From positions 6,544,858 through 6,608,857 of the forward strand of contig NC_049994.1 in the NCBI RefSeq assembly GCF_000003815.2: a DNA stretch of 64,000 bases. Direction: 5' to 3'. The DNA is from Branchiostoma floridae (Eukaryota > Chordata > Leptocardii > Amphioxiformes > Branchiostomatidae). Under the pieces are notes generated by a model that did no database searches, had not been told where the DNA came from, and was given only the letters and a program-made list of their open reading frames with translations. Positions 40,328-51,999 of this stretch are shown here, one piece after another (positions within the stretch are counted from its first letter, which is position 1; each line of letters begins with the position of its first letter). Both the position numbers and the translations under genes were made by a program.

Positions 40328-41745
40328 AAGAATTAGAAATCAGTTTGGGTGTCTAGTCTCCCACAATAAAGAAGTACAAATAAAGAAAACCATACCAAGA
40401 TCATCAGACATTAGAAATCAGTTTAGGTGTCTAAGTTTCTACATTAAAGAAGTCCAAAGAAAACCATACAAACTACAAAGATCAGACATTAGAAATCAAT
40501 TTGGGTGTCTAAGTTCCTACCATAAAGAAGTCCAAAGAAAACCATACAAAGATCAGAAATTAGAAATCATGATCAGTTTGGGTATCTAAGTTCCCACAAT
40601 AAAGAAGTACAAAGAAAACCGTACAAAGATCAGACATTAGAAATCAGTTTGGGTGTCTAACTTCCTACAATAAAGAAGTACAAAGAAAACCATACAAACA
40701 TCAGACATTAGAAATCAGTTTAGGTGTCTAGGTTCCTACAATAAAGAAATACAAAGAAAACTATATACAAAGATAAGACACTAGAAATCAGTTTGGGTGT
40801 CTAACTTCCTACAATAAAGAAGTACAAAGAAAACCATACAAAGATCAGACAATAGAAATCAGTTTGGGTGTCTAACTTCCTACAATAAAGAAGTACAAAG
40901 AAAACCATACCAAGATCATCAGACATTAGAAACCATTTTAGGTGTCTAGGTTCCTACAATAAAGAAATACAAAGAAAACTATACAAAGATAAGACATTAG
41001 AAATCAGTTTAGGTGTCTAGATCTTAAGTTTCTACACTAAAGAAGTAGTACTACAAAGAAAACCTTACATTAGAAATCAGTTAGGGTAGGTGTCTAAGTT
41101 CCCACAATAAAGAAGTACAAAGAAAACCATGCAAAGATCATAAGATTTAGAAATCAGTTTAGGTGTCTAAGTTTCTACACTAAAGAAGTACAAAGAAAAC
41201 CTTACTTTAGAAATCAGTTTAGGTGTCTAAGTTTCCACAATAAAGAAGTACAAAGAAAACCATGCAAAGGTCATAAAATTTAGAAATCAGTTTAGGTGTC
41301 TAAATTTCTACACTAAAGAAGTACAAAGAAAACCTTACATTAGAAATCAGTTTAGGTGTCTAAGTTTCCACAATAAAGAAGTACAAAGAAAACCATGCAA
41401 AGGTCATAAAATTTAGAAATCAGTTTAGGTGTCTAAGTTTCTACACTAAAGAAGTACAAAGAAAACCTTACATTAGAAATCAGTTTATGTGTCTAAGTTT
41501 CCACAATAAAGAAGTACAAAGAAAACCATGCAAAGGTCATAAAATTTAGAAATCAGTTTAGGTGTCTAAGTTTCTACACTAAAGAAGTACAAAGAAAACC
41601 TTACATTAGAAATCAGTTTAGGTGTCTAAGTTTCCACAATAAAGAAGTACAAAGAAAACCATGCAAAGGTCATAAAATTTAGAAATCAGTTTAGGTGTCT
41701 AAGTTTCTACACTAAAGAATTACAAAGAAAACCTTACAAAGATCA
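40328..41745. repeat. Satellite with 133 bp higher-order repeat
   Basis: Monomers of about 60-80 bp contain TTAGAAATCAGTTTAGGTGT, CTAAGTTTCTACACTAAAGA and AGTACAAAGAAAACC. From about 41,128 two monomer types (73 and 60 bp) alternate with an exact 133 bp period: the word CATGCAAAG starts at 41,128, 41,261, 41,394, 41,527 and 41,660. Earlier units are irregular. Confidence 0.9.
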
Positions 41746-41801
41746 TTTGCCTTTGGTAGCATTGATGCAAGATACGTCTATCATATACAACTTTTCATGA
41801 T

Positions 41802-41948
41802 ACTGTAAATGCATTTAAGTTTGCAAAGATTTTTGTTTGCGGTTAAGCGGGAGAAAGGACTGTTCGCAGCAGTACCATGCATGCACTGTTGTCTCTTACT
41901 GGTTTGAGTTTGCATCCGCGAGCATAAAAACATTGCTGAATTTACTGT
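41802..41948. mobile_element. ACTGTAAATGC MITE, copy 3 (inverted, shorter)
   Basis: ACTGTAAATGCATTTAAGTT to GCTGAATTTACTGT, with ACCATGCATGCACTGTTGTC at the centre. Immediately follows the 133 bp satellite. Confidence 0.65.
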
Positions 41949-42094
41949 AGCTTGTCGATCATGCATCAAGCAATTGCACATTGTCTGGAGAATTGTGCAA
42001 CTTTTAGGTAATAAGATTTTCTGGCACACTGAAGTTAGGATAATAGTTACTATAGTTGGTTATATTGAGCTTGTTGTATTGAGCTCAAGTTGAT

Positions 42095-42368
42095 CAGGGC
42101 TTGAAATTCATTTTTGGGATTAGGTGCACTGGTGCACCCAGCTTAAAAAATTGGGTGCACCAAAAGATTTTTGGGTGCACCACTTAAATTTAAGTAATAA
42201 CCTAATAATAAAACTTAGTTACAGGCTATCGAATCCTGAAACAAGTACCATGGCAAACATTTTTTATAATCTTTCTAACACTTAGATGTCAAGAATATGA
42301 TGTATACTAGTATACTTTGATATCTTTACATACACGTGTCGAAAAATATTTGGGTGCACCCTGTGCAT
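42095..42368 (+). mobile_element. CAGGGCTTGAAATTC element with GGTGCACC words, truncated
   Basis: Same middle as 44,433-44,795 (CACTTAAATTTAAGTAATAA). It stops at CCCTGTGCA, without the right terminal repeat. Confidence 0.65.
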
Positions 42369-42556
42369 TTACAGTAGCTATAGTCTGAGTGGTTCTGTTT
42401 GGTTGTAAGTCCAGTCTGGCTTGCCTGAAGGCACAAGTCCTACACATATCCGGTGGTGTTTGAAGTGTCCATTTGGGTCAGGAATCCTCTGTAGACTCAA
42501 GGTTGTGGACGTGCATCAGGCAAAATTTAGCTAGGATCTTATCATATGGTGTCCTA

Positions 42557-42851
42557 ATTTCTTGCAGTTCGGCGAGCGTTGCAGGACGCGAGTATTGTAG
42601 GGGGTTTGGGGACATCTTCACTCAAACAATTTGGACAGAGTGGGATGGGAAAAACTTCAAAGCTGGCAGCAGCCCTGCCGCAAAAACTCAATCAATTTAG
42701 CATAAAGCATGCAAACTATAGTCAGAAACACCAGCTGGCAAGATGCTGCCACTTACATAAGAGACTTAGAGATGCAGAGCTTACATCTCTTTTTGTTTTT
42801 CATGATTTTTTTATGTCAAGGTTTGAACATTACACATGTTTGTTTCTCTAA
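42557..42851 (+). other. Weak exon-like island with P-loop-like word
   Basis: A strong acceptor (TAATTTCTTGCAG, ending 42,566) is followed by two open frames. One reads RRALQDASIVGGLGTSSLK, then GQSGMGKTSKLAAALPQKL, where GQSGMGKT fits a Walker A pattern. No convincing donor. Could be an exon of the plus-strand gene or chance. Confidence 0.22.
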
Positions 42852-43304
42852 CTCTAAGGTGAACATTACTTGCATATGAAAAATACATAACTGCAAAAAT
42901 ACAAACACACAAACACTGGCTGAAGCAATACCTTCCAATTAATATTGATTAGTAGCCTTTTCTATTTGACTACATGGCCTGGGATGTCTGTCATGATGTC
43001 TGATAAATAAGTAGTTCTTCTACCTTTGAACATTTCTTCCTGTCACTTATGCACGTCTGAACATTGCAATGACATTACCTCCCCCACCTACTCCTGTCAC
43101 TCTACTGAAAAATGTATTCAAATAACTGCAAACATGCAAGAAAACATCCAGACTCACCGAATAAATACTTCATACACAAAGGCAATAAGAAAGCTCAGTA
43201 ACACAGTAAAGAGTTATGGTTATGTTTCATTGTATTAACTTACCAACAGTGTTTTAAATGATGCTACCATAGAAGTTTTGGTTAACCTGGCACATCAAAA
43301 TCCC

Positions 43305-43421
43305 TAGCCTGGTATCTGGTATCCAGTCGTAATATAGCTCCCGAGTCTCTTCTTTCCTCTTCATAATTGCGAAGAGGAGAGAAGAGACTCGGGAGCTATA
43401 TTACGACTGGATACCAGGCTA
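43305..43421. mobile_element. TAGCCTGG foldback MITE with 9 bp TSD
   Basis: Arms TAGCCTGGTATC..CAGTCGTAATATAGCTCCCG and CGGGAGCTATATTACGACTG..GATACCAGGCTA around a short centre. Flanks CAAAATCCC and CAAAACCCC match at 8 of 9. The left arm has a 7 bp TGGTATC doubling. Confidence 0.8.
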
Positions 43422-44432
43422 CAAAACCCCTTATGATAACAGCCTTCCGCAGTCAGTAGTGTCTGTCCCTGGTGCTGAAAGTAGTGATCATTAATATGTA
43501 TAGGTACATGTAAGTCCTATCAATAGATAGACAAGTGTTTGCAGCACTCTCTACATAATTTCATCCCTTTATATGTGGTGCCTTGAAAATTTAGAGACAG
43601 TTACTGATACTGTAATTCACTGCAAACTCAAAACCACCTATGGTTCCATTACTGTATACAGACTATAGTGCAATGATGTGAACATAAAACCCCTGCCGAC
43701 TTTAAAAAATAAATAACTAGGAACTAATTATTTGCTTACAGTCCTTGTTTTGTTAGATCCTGTCCTTGTGGACTAAATAAGCATAGTAATGTTGAATTTG
43801 GTATCCTTAGCCAAATGAAAAGACCACAAAATACACAAAAATTAACAAAGACATTGTTATAAATGTCTAAGAAGATATCTTATCTGTAGAAACTGTTATT
43901 ACTAGTACCTTTCAGTTTCAGAAAGAAGAAGCCCAAAAAGCCATATGCAGTGAAGTCTTGCTCCTTGGGGTTTAACTTTAAAGAGCCCTTTCATAAAACC
44001 CTGCTATGAGACTAGACTTTGTTGATCACACCTGCCAGGCCACTTTGCTTGCTGCGTCTGTCACATGAAGTTGATGCCGCTAAGACTAAGTAAGTCCTGA
44101 AACTCTAGATGGACCGGCCCTTGTGGCACTATGAGTATTAACCTTTAAGTCTCCTTTGATTCTGTTTCCAGTAAAGTAGCTCCCGTAGGTCCTGATGCCC
44201 TTGAATTTTATTGGTCGCTATTTTGAGAAGCACTTAAATCATGCAGCAAATCTGTTGTTACATGTATGCCATGCAAACTTGGCTGATGGTATACTCTGTA
44301 TATTCTGAATTTATACAAGAATCACTAAGAAATCACACTAGTGTGTTAGAGTAGGGTGACATGTGCTAAGTTTTGTGGACTCTTTCATGAACTGATCGAT
44401 GTTTATAACGTGGCATCTACATGTAATACTGT

Positions 44433-44795
44433 CAGGGCTCGAAATTCATTTTTGGGATTAGGTGCACTGGTTCACCCAGCTTAAAAAATTGGGTGCATCA
44501 AAAATGTTTGTATGCACCACTTAAATTTAAGTAATAACCTAATAATAAAACTTAGTTACAAGCTTTCACACTCTTAAACATTCATTGACAAGTACCATGA
44601 CAGACATTTTTACTATCTTTCTAACACTTTCTTAGATGTCAATAGTATGATGTATACTAGTATACTTTGAACTTTTCATACATAAACGTAAGAAAATATT
44701 TGGGTGCCCCCTGTGCACCCACAGAAAATAATTGGGTGCACAGCTCCAATTTTGGGTGCACCTGGGTGCACATGCACCCAGTATTTCGAGCCCTG
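44433..44795 (+). mobile_element. CAGGGCTCGAAATTC element with GGTGCACC words
   Basis: TIRs CAGGGCTCGAAATTC and AGTATTTCGAGCCCTG with a perfect 5 bp TSD ACTGT (44,428-44,432 and 44,796-44,800). Repeated GGGTGCAC / GTGCACCC words inside both ends. Its right end is 15 bp from the next CAGGGCTCGAAA element. Confidence 0.8.
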
Positions 44796-44810
44796 ACTGT
44801 GGTTCCTCTA

Positions 44811-45143
44811 CAGGGCTCGAAATACTTTTTCTGCATACTTGCATTGAAAATTAACTGCACCAGACAAATTTTAACCTGGTGTGCACTACTCTACACTACT
44901 AAAATTATAGGATCATACTAAAGCTGTTCAGAAACCATTGCTATTTTTTCTTAACACTTAATAGTTGGTACCAGTCAATGCAGTTAATAACAAATCCATA
45001 TACACCTGCATCATAGGACATTAATGTATAAAACCCAGTACATGGACCAGTGCAGGTTAAGTGCAGGTAGACGCAAGAAATGCCTGCACAGCTCCAATTT
45101 TACCTGCACTAACCTGCATATGCAAGTGATATTTTGAGCCCTG
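44811..45143 (+). mobile_element. CAGGGCTCGAAA MITE with 5 bp TSD
   Basis: CAGGGCTCGAAATACTTTTT to ATATTTTGAGCCCTG, flanked by CTCTA on both sides. ACCTGCAC / GTGCAGGT words lie inside both ends. Confidence 0.8.
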
Positions 45144-45739
45144 CTCTATAAATGGATCAAATGTATTGTTTAGTTCTTATCGCCTGGTTTCCTGTATTAA
45201 AGACTATAGGGTATCACTGCCTATCTTTTGAAAGGATAAAATATTTTTAGGAAGAAAGACAAAAATCAATTTATATGCGCATGATATGCACTCTTGACCT
45301 TTCAATGTGACATTTAGCTCAAACATGCTTAAACCCAGTCCATACAATGAAATGTTGTGCAAATGCTTTGAAGTGTATGCATAACAAATGCTGCTCTGCT
45401 CTACGATATTAAAGCTTAATGATCTATATGAAGCATGACCTTTTGCATGACGTGTTTACTTTGATTCGTACCATGTTCTGGAGAGAACAATAAACTTGTT
45501 TGATGATAAAAACAATATCTAACAGCTACATGACTTCGGAAGATGAAAATTTTCATGGTGAATTATGTTACAGCTGGTTCAACCTGTGGAAAGAGAACAA
45601 ATAAAACTGCTTGACATATACAACAGAATTAGGTCAAGCAAGCTGACACGTGTGGCCACATTGATTTGGATAAACAAACAAATCCCACTCCACTCGACAG
45701 ATGTGCCATAAAACTGTGCACCTTTAACCATAGCTGCTA

Positions 45740-46288
45740 CGAGGGGCGGTCAATAAGTAATGCCCCTGACCCACTTCCAGTCGTCTGATGAAATTTTGTC
45801 TGTGTAATGATTCATATCTTTATGTTGCAAAAAACAGCTCTGAACTAATTGTGGTTTTTGATTTACTGGTGTTTGAACTGAGTCAGGTGCGAAATGGACC
45901 AGGTGTGAAATGGAACCAGTTGAGTGTCGCGCAGTGATCCGGTTTTTGTATTTGAAAGGACGCACCCCAAAGAAGATTTTTGATGAAATGAAAGAAACTT
46001 ATGGTGATGATGCCCCATCATATGACCTTGTAAAATGCTGGCATCCTTCAAACATGGCTGGAAGTCTGCGGAAACAGCTCCCTCCCTCTTCTGCCATTGA
46101 TGAGGCATTTGTTGGAGGACCAACCTGGAGTGTCCTACAAAAACGGTGTCCAGAGCTGCATCAAACGATGGGAGAAATGCATAACTCTGGGTGGTTCCTA
46201 TGAAGAGAAAGACTAATAACTGTGCCAAGTTTCATTAATCTCCTGCTATGGAAAATGGGTCGGGGCATTACTTATTGACCGCCCCTCG
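45740..46288 (+). mobile_element. Internally deleted mariner element with transposase relic
   Basis: TIRs CGAGGGGCGGTCAATAAGTA and TACTTATTGACCGCCCCTCG, each next to a TA target site. Inside, a frame from 45,910 reads like the N-terminal helix-turn-helix of mariner/SETMAR-type transposases (ECRAVIRFLYLKG, then DDAPSYDLVKCWH). After about 46,140 another frame reads the transposase C-terminus (SCIKRWEKCITLGG) to TAA. The catalytic middle is gone, so it cannot move itself. Confidence 0.85.
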
Positions 46289-47135
46289 TACCTCACCCGG
46301 CAGTTCTCGAAATACTTTTCATCCAGGTTGTGCCATCAGTTTTTCAGGTTGCCCCACTTCGGAGTTATGATTGCTTTCTTCAAATCAGCTTAAAGTTACC
46401 CATTTTCTTTTCTTCTAGTTACATTTTACATGGCTTACGTATTATCTTAATATATTAAGAAGTAAATACAAAAGCTTACGCACGTATGTGGGAAAAAAGC
46501 AGTGTTCTAACTGCAAAATTTCAGGTTACAACTGCAATACCAGGGTTTAAAAGTAAGTTGTGCTAAGCAAAATGTGGTAATCGTTGCATTCGCAAGTGTG
46601 CATGTGGGTATTTTCAGCACTGCCCAGTACTAGTAACCTTATAATTATTATTATAGAAGATTTGTAGCGAAATAGCTTAACTTTAGTGCTAAAGGTTAGA
46701 CATTTCATTAAAAGAAAGGAATAAAATAATTTTTTTTTTACTTTTTGCATCAGTTTAACTCCAACTGTCCCCAAAAGATGTCTTTTACACAGACTGATAA
46801 TGTTTGCTTTAACCCTTCACCCTTAGGTGAAATACAAGACATGCAAGCAGGAGCATGTCAAATTGTGCTGCGAAAATCTGTTGACATTTCTTCTACTAGT
46901 AGTAGTGTGACATATTTGTTGACAGCCAGAACCTTTGAGATCAAACAGCTGAAGTAGGGCAGGACAAACATGGGGGTATTTTAAAGGTTAAGTATTGATA
47001 GATGACAATCTAATATGTGGAAAAAGCTGAGAAAATTACATGTTGTATGTTTGCTTTAAAAGATTATTAACCAAAGACATAGCTCGGTGACATGTATACT
47101 GCCTCTTGGATGGCATTGTCACCTTTGACACTATT

Positions 47136-47353
47136 ACACTAGTTCACCTTTATCCGCAGGGTAACCTACTATATGCTTTGTATAAAAAATTGTATTTAGG
47201 GATAGCAAGTCGACGGACAGCAGCTGGTTTCAAATTGAAACACTTTGAAAAAATATTGCAGTTTAAACCTACTGTCAGTAGCCTTGATCCCAGAATACTC
47301 CATTTTAAAAACAACAGATTTTTTCTACCCCGCGGATGAAGGTGAACTAGCAT
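47136..47353. mobile_element. AACGCTAGTTCACC palindromic MITE, copy 5
   Basis: ACACTAGTTCACCTTTATCC to CGGATGAAGGTGAACTAGCA, with AAGTCGACGGAC in the middle. Confidence 0.75.
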
Positions 47354-47954
47354 AATTTCTGGTAGCGTATTTGGAGGAACAGCATAAGATACTTTGGATA
47401 CGGATTGTTGTGAAATTTCGTATAACTGGCTAGGCCTTGTCCTACATTAAAGAAAATATTTAGATTTTGGTCTCTTGCTGCTTGTCTTATGAATTTTTCG
47501 TTTGATATCTTGTCTTCTGCTTTGGTCATGATAGCTCTTGTGCTCAGGGAAAAGTGGCGTACCTTAACCTAACTTTGTGCCCTCTAGTAAGTAACTTTCA
47601 TTTAAGTTGTAGACTTTAAAAAAATCTACTCCGGTAAAGAAGGTATAAATAGATATATATCATATTTGTTCTGTAGGTAACCAATATGATAGTATAAAAT
47701 AATCAAGCAAATTAGGACTTGATTCACATAATCAATGTATTTCGATTGTGCTAAATGACAAGAATTTCATACTCATAACATATTAATATGTATATTATAT
47801 ATACTACATTGTATATGGATATCAGTATCGACATGCAAATTATGGCCTAGAGTCCATTCCAAGTCACCGCAAGGCTAGGCTGTGACAATATTTGTAAGAA
47901 TTTTGAATTGTTTTGAATAAAATGATATCCAAGCCATTGTGATTATGACAAATA

Positions 47955-48255
47955 TGTTAACTCGCCAACCAACCAACCAGCCAACCAATCAATCTATCAA
48001 TCAATTATCCAACCGCCTAGCCAACCAACTGACCGACCAACCAACCAACCAAACAAGCAACCAAGCAAAAGTTGCAACCAGCCAACCTACCAATCAATCA
48101 ATCAATCAATTGATCAATCAATCAACCAATCAAGCTATTAGCCAAACCAATCCACCAACCAACCAACTAACTAATCAATCTATCAACCAACCAACCTTTT
48201 AATCAATCAATCTATCAGCCAACCAGTCAACCAACTAACCAGCCAACCAACCAAG
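47955..48255. repeat. CCAA/TCAA tetranucleotide repeat
   Basis: About 300 bp of mixed CAAC, CAAT and CTAT words in steps of four. The open frame through it (QPTNQSINQ) is a by-product. Confidence 0.9.
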
Positions 48256-48586
48256 CATCAGTAGCAAGAGCATTTAGCCTCCTTGGTGGATAGATTGAAC
48301 TCTGCATCCGGCAATGTAAATGTAGGTTTATAATGCAGGGCACGAAATGCATTGTACTTTATTCTGTTATCTACAAAATTGCAGGTTGGCAACGTTCTAT
48401 AAAATTGCCTCCTAGGACCAGAAATTAGACTTTGAGGCGGCAAATGTTAGTGATTTCGGAGGCCAGGAAGATAATTTCAGGCAACTTATTGTGTTATTCA
48501 TGCTTGGGTAACATGGGGATTTTGCAACTGTGGGCAAGGTTCAGGGTATACACATTAAGATCAGCCTCCATCTTGTAGAAACCAGT

Positions 48587-48793
48587 AACGCTAGTTCACC
48601 TTTATCCGTCGGGTAACCTATATCCGTTGCTTTTTAAAAACAGTGTATTTAGGCACATCAAGTCGACGGGTGATAGTATTAAACTGCAAAATCCTGAAAA
48701 TATTGCAATTTGAAACTAATGTTCGTCAAATACCGTTTTTAAAAGCAACGGATATTGGTTATCCAACGGATAAACTTAAGGTGTACTAGCTTT
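48587..48793. mobile_element. AACGCTAGTTCACC palindromic MITE, copy 6
   Basis: AACGCTAGTTCACCTTTATC to GGATAAACTTAAGGTGTACT, with AAGTCGACGGGT in the middle. Confidence 0.75.
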
Positions 48794-49571
48794 AAATGTT
48801 GATGAGCTGGGAAGAAAGGGAGGCCATGACAGTTTTTGTGAGTGAAGTTGTGACAGTCTGACTAGAGTGTAGAAATGGTTTGATGGTTTTGGACAGCAAC
48901 ATTGTAGAAAAATACTATTTTTCTGAAGATGAAATCCAACTAATTTCAACTGAAACACTCACAATTTAATCCTTATTTTGTTGATTAGCAACATAATGGC
49001 ACAAACATTTTTCATGTTATTATTTTGCCGCTCTGGATCCATTTGCTGATCTGATCATACATCACTCACACTCACTCACTATCCGGTTTAACATCTGGTT
49101 GTTAATTCATTTAAACTGAGAAGCTAACAGAATCTATGAAAACTTTCCCTAACAAACAGGAAGGTCAAAAATTCCCAATTTGAGTCAGAGAATGGTTTAT
49201 CATCAGCAAATGTATAATTATGCATGTATTTCGCCAGCTCAGTTTCATCCTTTAACCGTAAAACAAGACTACTTTGCAGACGCCATTGAAACTCAATCAG
49301 TCTGAAGCCACAGAAAAATCTATATTTTGCATTTTTGCTGTTTGACTGGTTTCCATTTAAGCCCTGGAGTCAAGGTATTGAAGTTGTTAAAAGGATCACC
49401 TGATTTACCTTGACTTTGGCAAGAGCTTGATAATACCTTTCTCATCTAAATTCTAATTGCCTTTCTAACATTATCAAGTTTTACTTCAGGAGCGCAAAAC
49501 TTTATGTAACAAGTTTGTGGTACAAAAAAATGTACCTTGTATGGTTGAATCTAAAAGCATAATGACGTCTA

Positions 49572-49845
49572 GTGAGAACGCATGGTGCAGTTGGCAGCGT
49601 GTTGGGCTCAGGCCAAAGAGGCCCCAAGTTTGAATCCTGCCGTGTCTCCGATCGTGTGCCCTTGGGAAAGGCACTTAACACGACTTTCCTCACTTGACTC
49701 AGGTGTAAATGAGTACCTAGCTGCGGCCAGTGGCAGTGGCAGACATAGGGGCATGTTCTGGCATGATGCACTTGCAATACACGAGTCAGGGGTAGAAGGA
49801 ACCCCTTTTATCCTTGGTCAGAAGTCCTCCTAGGAGACGGAAACT
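49572..49845 (+). mobile_element. tRNA-derived SINE, sense
   Basis: A-box-like TGGTGCAGTTGGCAGCGTG, B box AGTTTGAATCC, then TGTGCCCTTGGGAAAGGCAC, TTCCTCACTTGACTCAGGTG and GAGTACCTAGCTGCGGCCAG. Confidence 0.75.
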
Positions 49846-49925
49846 CCAAACAACAAACCTGCATCTGCTTGGGCCGTCTTACATGTGGCATGCAGTTCTA
49901 GTCCCTGTGGTACTTAATGCGCTAA

Positions 49926-50240
49926 GGCCACACCAATTTAATTTCTTGGTTCACGGATTTTTTTCATAAATAATTTGGAGCGAGAGGGCGAAATAGAAAT
50001 AGAAATAAAAATTGTAAAATGGTTGGGGTAAAGGTAAGGTCTAATCCAAAACATAAAGAATAAAAAGTTTTCAGCTGGAAGAAAGTACAAAAGACTATTA
50101 CTGTACAGTATGTTTGCTACACCAGAAAGCTGGCGAATGGTTTCATTTATGGTGAAAATTTGCCGAGTGGTAATTTTATTTTTTTTCCAAAAAATTGGAG
50201 CGAGCAAATCCGTGAACCAAGAAATTAAATTGGTGTGGCC
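49926..50240. mobile_element. PIF/Harbinger-like MITE, copy 4
   Basis: Same TIRs, TSD TAA on both sides, shorter middle. It immediately precedes the exon-like island at 50,246. Confidence 0.8.
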
Positions 50241-50245
50241 TAATA

Positions 50246-50395
50246 GATGAGTGGGTGGAGAAGGATGTGCACATTCCTCCTTCGCCTTCAAAATTAGTCA
50301 CAGGCCAGGCAGATAGGTCGCCTAACTCACAACGGCGAAATGACTCTACCTACCATCGTCTTCCGAGACAGATGGACGCCAACAAGAAAAAAGAA
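50246..50395 (+). other. Exon-like island next to a PIF-like MITE
   Basis: An open frame of about 50 codons with coding-like composition: EWVEKDVHIPPSPSKL, then DRSPNSQRRNDSTYHRLP and a basic KKKEK end before a possible donor GTATGG. The acceptor would be TAATAG at the MITE border, with a poor pyrimidine tract, so the MITE may have inserted in or near it. Family unknown. Confidence 0.25.
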
Positions 50396-50562
50396 AAATG
50401 TATGGTACATGTACAAGGGATGATCAATAGGTTTTCAACAAATATTTTGTGATTTGGGAGAACATCAAGTAGATAGGAGGCAACATATTGTGTTATTTAT
50501 CCTTAACCAACATGGAAGTGCAATTGTTAAATGTTGGAAATGCCATATAACATAAAATCCAT

Positions 50563-50730
50563 AACGCTAGTTCACCTTTATCTGTTCTTTTAAAAGCTGG
50601 GTATTTGCAGATATCGCGTCATGTTAGATTTTCAAAATATTGTAATATCTATCGTCTTGATAACCCTACATACCCTGGTTTTAAAAACAACGGATATGGG
50701 GTACCCCACGAATAAAGGTGAACTAGCATT
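50563..50730. mobile_element. AACGCTAGTTCACC palindromic MITE, copy 7
   Basis: AACGCTAGTTCACCTTTATC to GAATAAAGGTGAACTAGCAT. Shorter than the other copies through loss of the left inner repeat. Confidence 0.7.
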
Positions 50731-51184
50731 GACTCTTAGAGTTGTTTTTTACAGAAAAACAATAACAAACACAAGTTCCCCAAATCGTAACTTTTGTGTC
50801 TAAGATGCATACCGGTAATAACCGTCAAATTGTTGTCTGGAGTTCATATCATGTTCTGCCTACAAAATCACATAAGTTGTAAATTGCATATTCTCTCAAC
50901 TGACTTGTATCAAATACATGTTGAAAAGAGTTGATTGATTTCAACTGGGAAGGCTGTAGACCGTGACCAAGACTGTCTGGGATTTTAACAAGGTACTCAA
51001 TAAAGTGCCAGTCTGCATAGTTGCATGTAGTTGAGTGCTGGAGTTTGGCTGTTACTTCATCTTGGGAAAGGCTCCCACATTAATTGTATTCAGCAACTGC
51101 ATACTTTGAAAATGATCTCTAGTCATATCTGTATAGAGGGTAGCCTACATTCGCCAGTTTTGCTCTTTTTTTTGTGTGTTTATA

Positions 51185-51999
51185 CCCGCCTCACATTATA
51201 TACGATCTTCAGACGTACTTCGCAATCGCAGGAAGGTTGGCTGATTTTAAGATCTTAAGATGGTCTTGCGTATTTTTCGCCCGAAATCTGTCCCCCTCAC
51301 ATATAAGCGAGCCTTGTGCGATCGACGGTGAATAAATCTATGATAATGAACCTCCCATGACATCTTGCACGCGGACAAGGGAACACAAAACGTTCCTCAA
51401 AAAAGGCAAGAGATCAATAAATGTTGCTTATTTTGTTGTCAGAATCTTTTTAACCAATGAATGGAATGCGCGGGCATAATAGAAATGACACAAGAAAGGA
51501 AAATGTGACACAAAGCCAGCCTACATATTGTCACAGGGGCCACAATGTTAGAATTACCCTCACATTCCCAGAAATTCAATATTTGTAAACAATCAGAAGC
51601 CGGGTGAACGTCGCCCGAACGTCGCCTGACTAACGGGCGTTTGCCATCCGATTTGTGCTCGATGATTAATAACTATGTCTGTGCTCGCCTATCGGTCTTC
51701 AATCGTTGGATTGACGCAAGACTATTGCCCGATACCCTTGCAAGGTACGCACGATTTGCACGCACGATCTGCGACTTGGTAACGAGCTCTGCGATCTCAG
51801 AGATCTCCTGCGACTTGTCGCTTATGTTAAGAACATGTTTCGCTGCACCGCGACTGTCGTAAGACTCCTGAAAATTGCCGGCGATCCCTAAAAATCGCAA
51901 GATGATTGTGAGAACACCGGACGTCTTACTCACAAAAATGTCATTTAGAGCTCGTAAACTAGTCTCCCGATCGAATCGCGCCTAATGTGAGGCGGGCAT
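51185..51999. mobile_element. CCGCCTCACATTA TIR element
   Basis: Ends CCCGCCTCACATTATATACG and GCGCCTAATGTGAGGCGGG. Inside both ends are repeated CGATC / GATCG and CGCACGATC words. About 815 bp; no coding frame longer than chance. Confidence 0.6.

Larger units (their letters stand above)
42852..49571. other. Gene-poor stretch between listed elements
   Basis: Apart from the listed repeats there is no convincing exon. 46,310-46,350 has one end of a TCGAAATAC element (CAGTTCTCGAAATACTTTTC). 47,840-47,890 resembles 38,590-38,650 (TCCAAGTCAC, TTTGTA), an unassigned repeat. Confidence 0.4.

Noticed and set aside
40328-41745. CRISPR array
   Set aside because: Tandem satellite units with no distinct spacers, in a eukaryotic genome.
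45910-46203. 97-codon transposase-like frame as a host gene
   Set aside because: Lies inside a mariner relic with its terminal repeats; catalytic middle missing.
47939-48202. 87-codon Gln/Asn/Thr-rich frame
   Set aside because: Translation of a CCAA/TCAA simple repeat.
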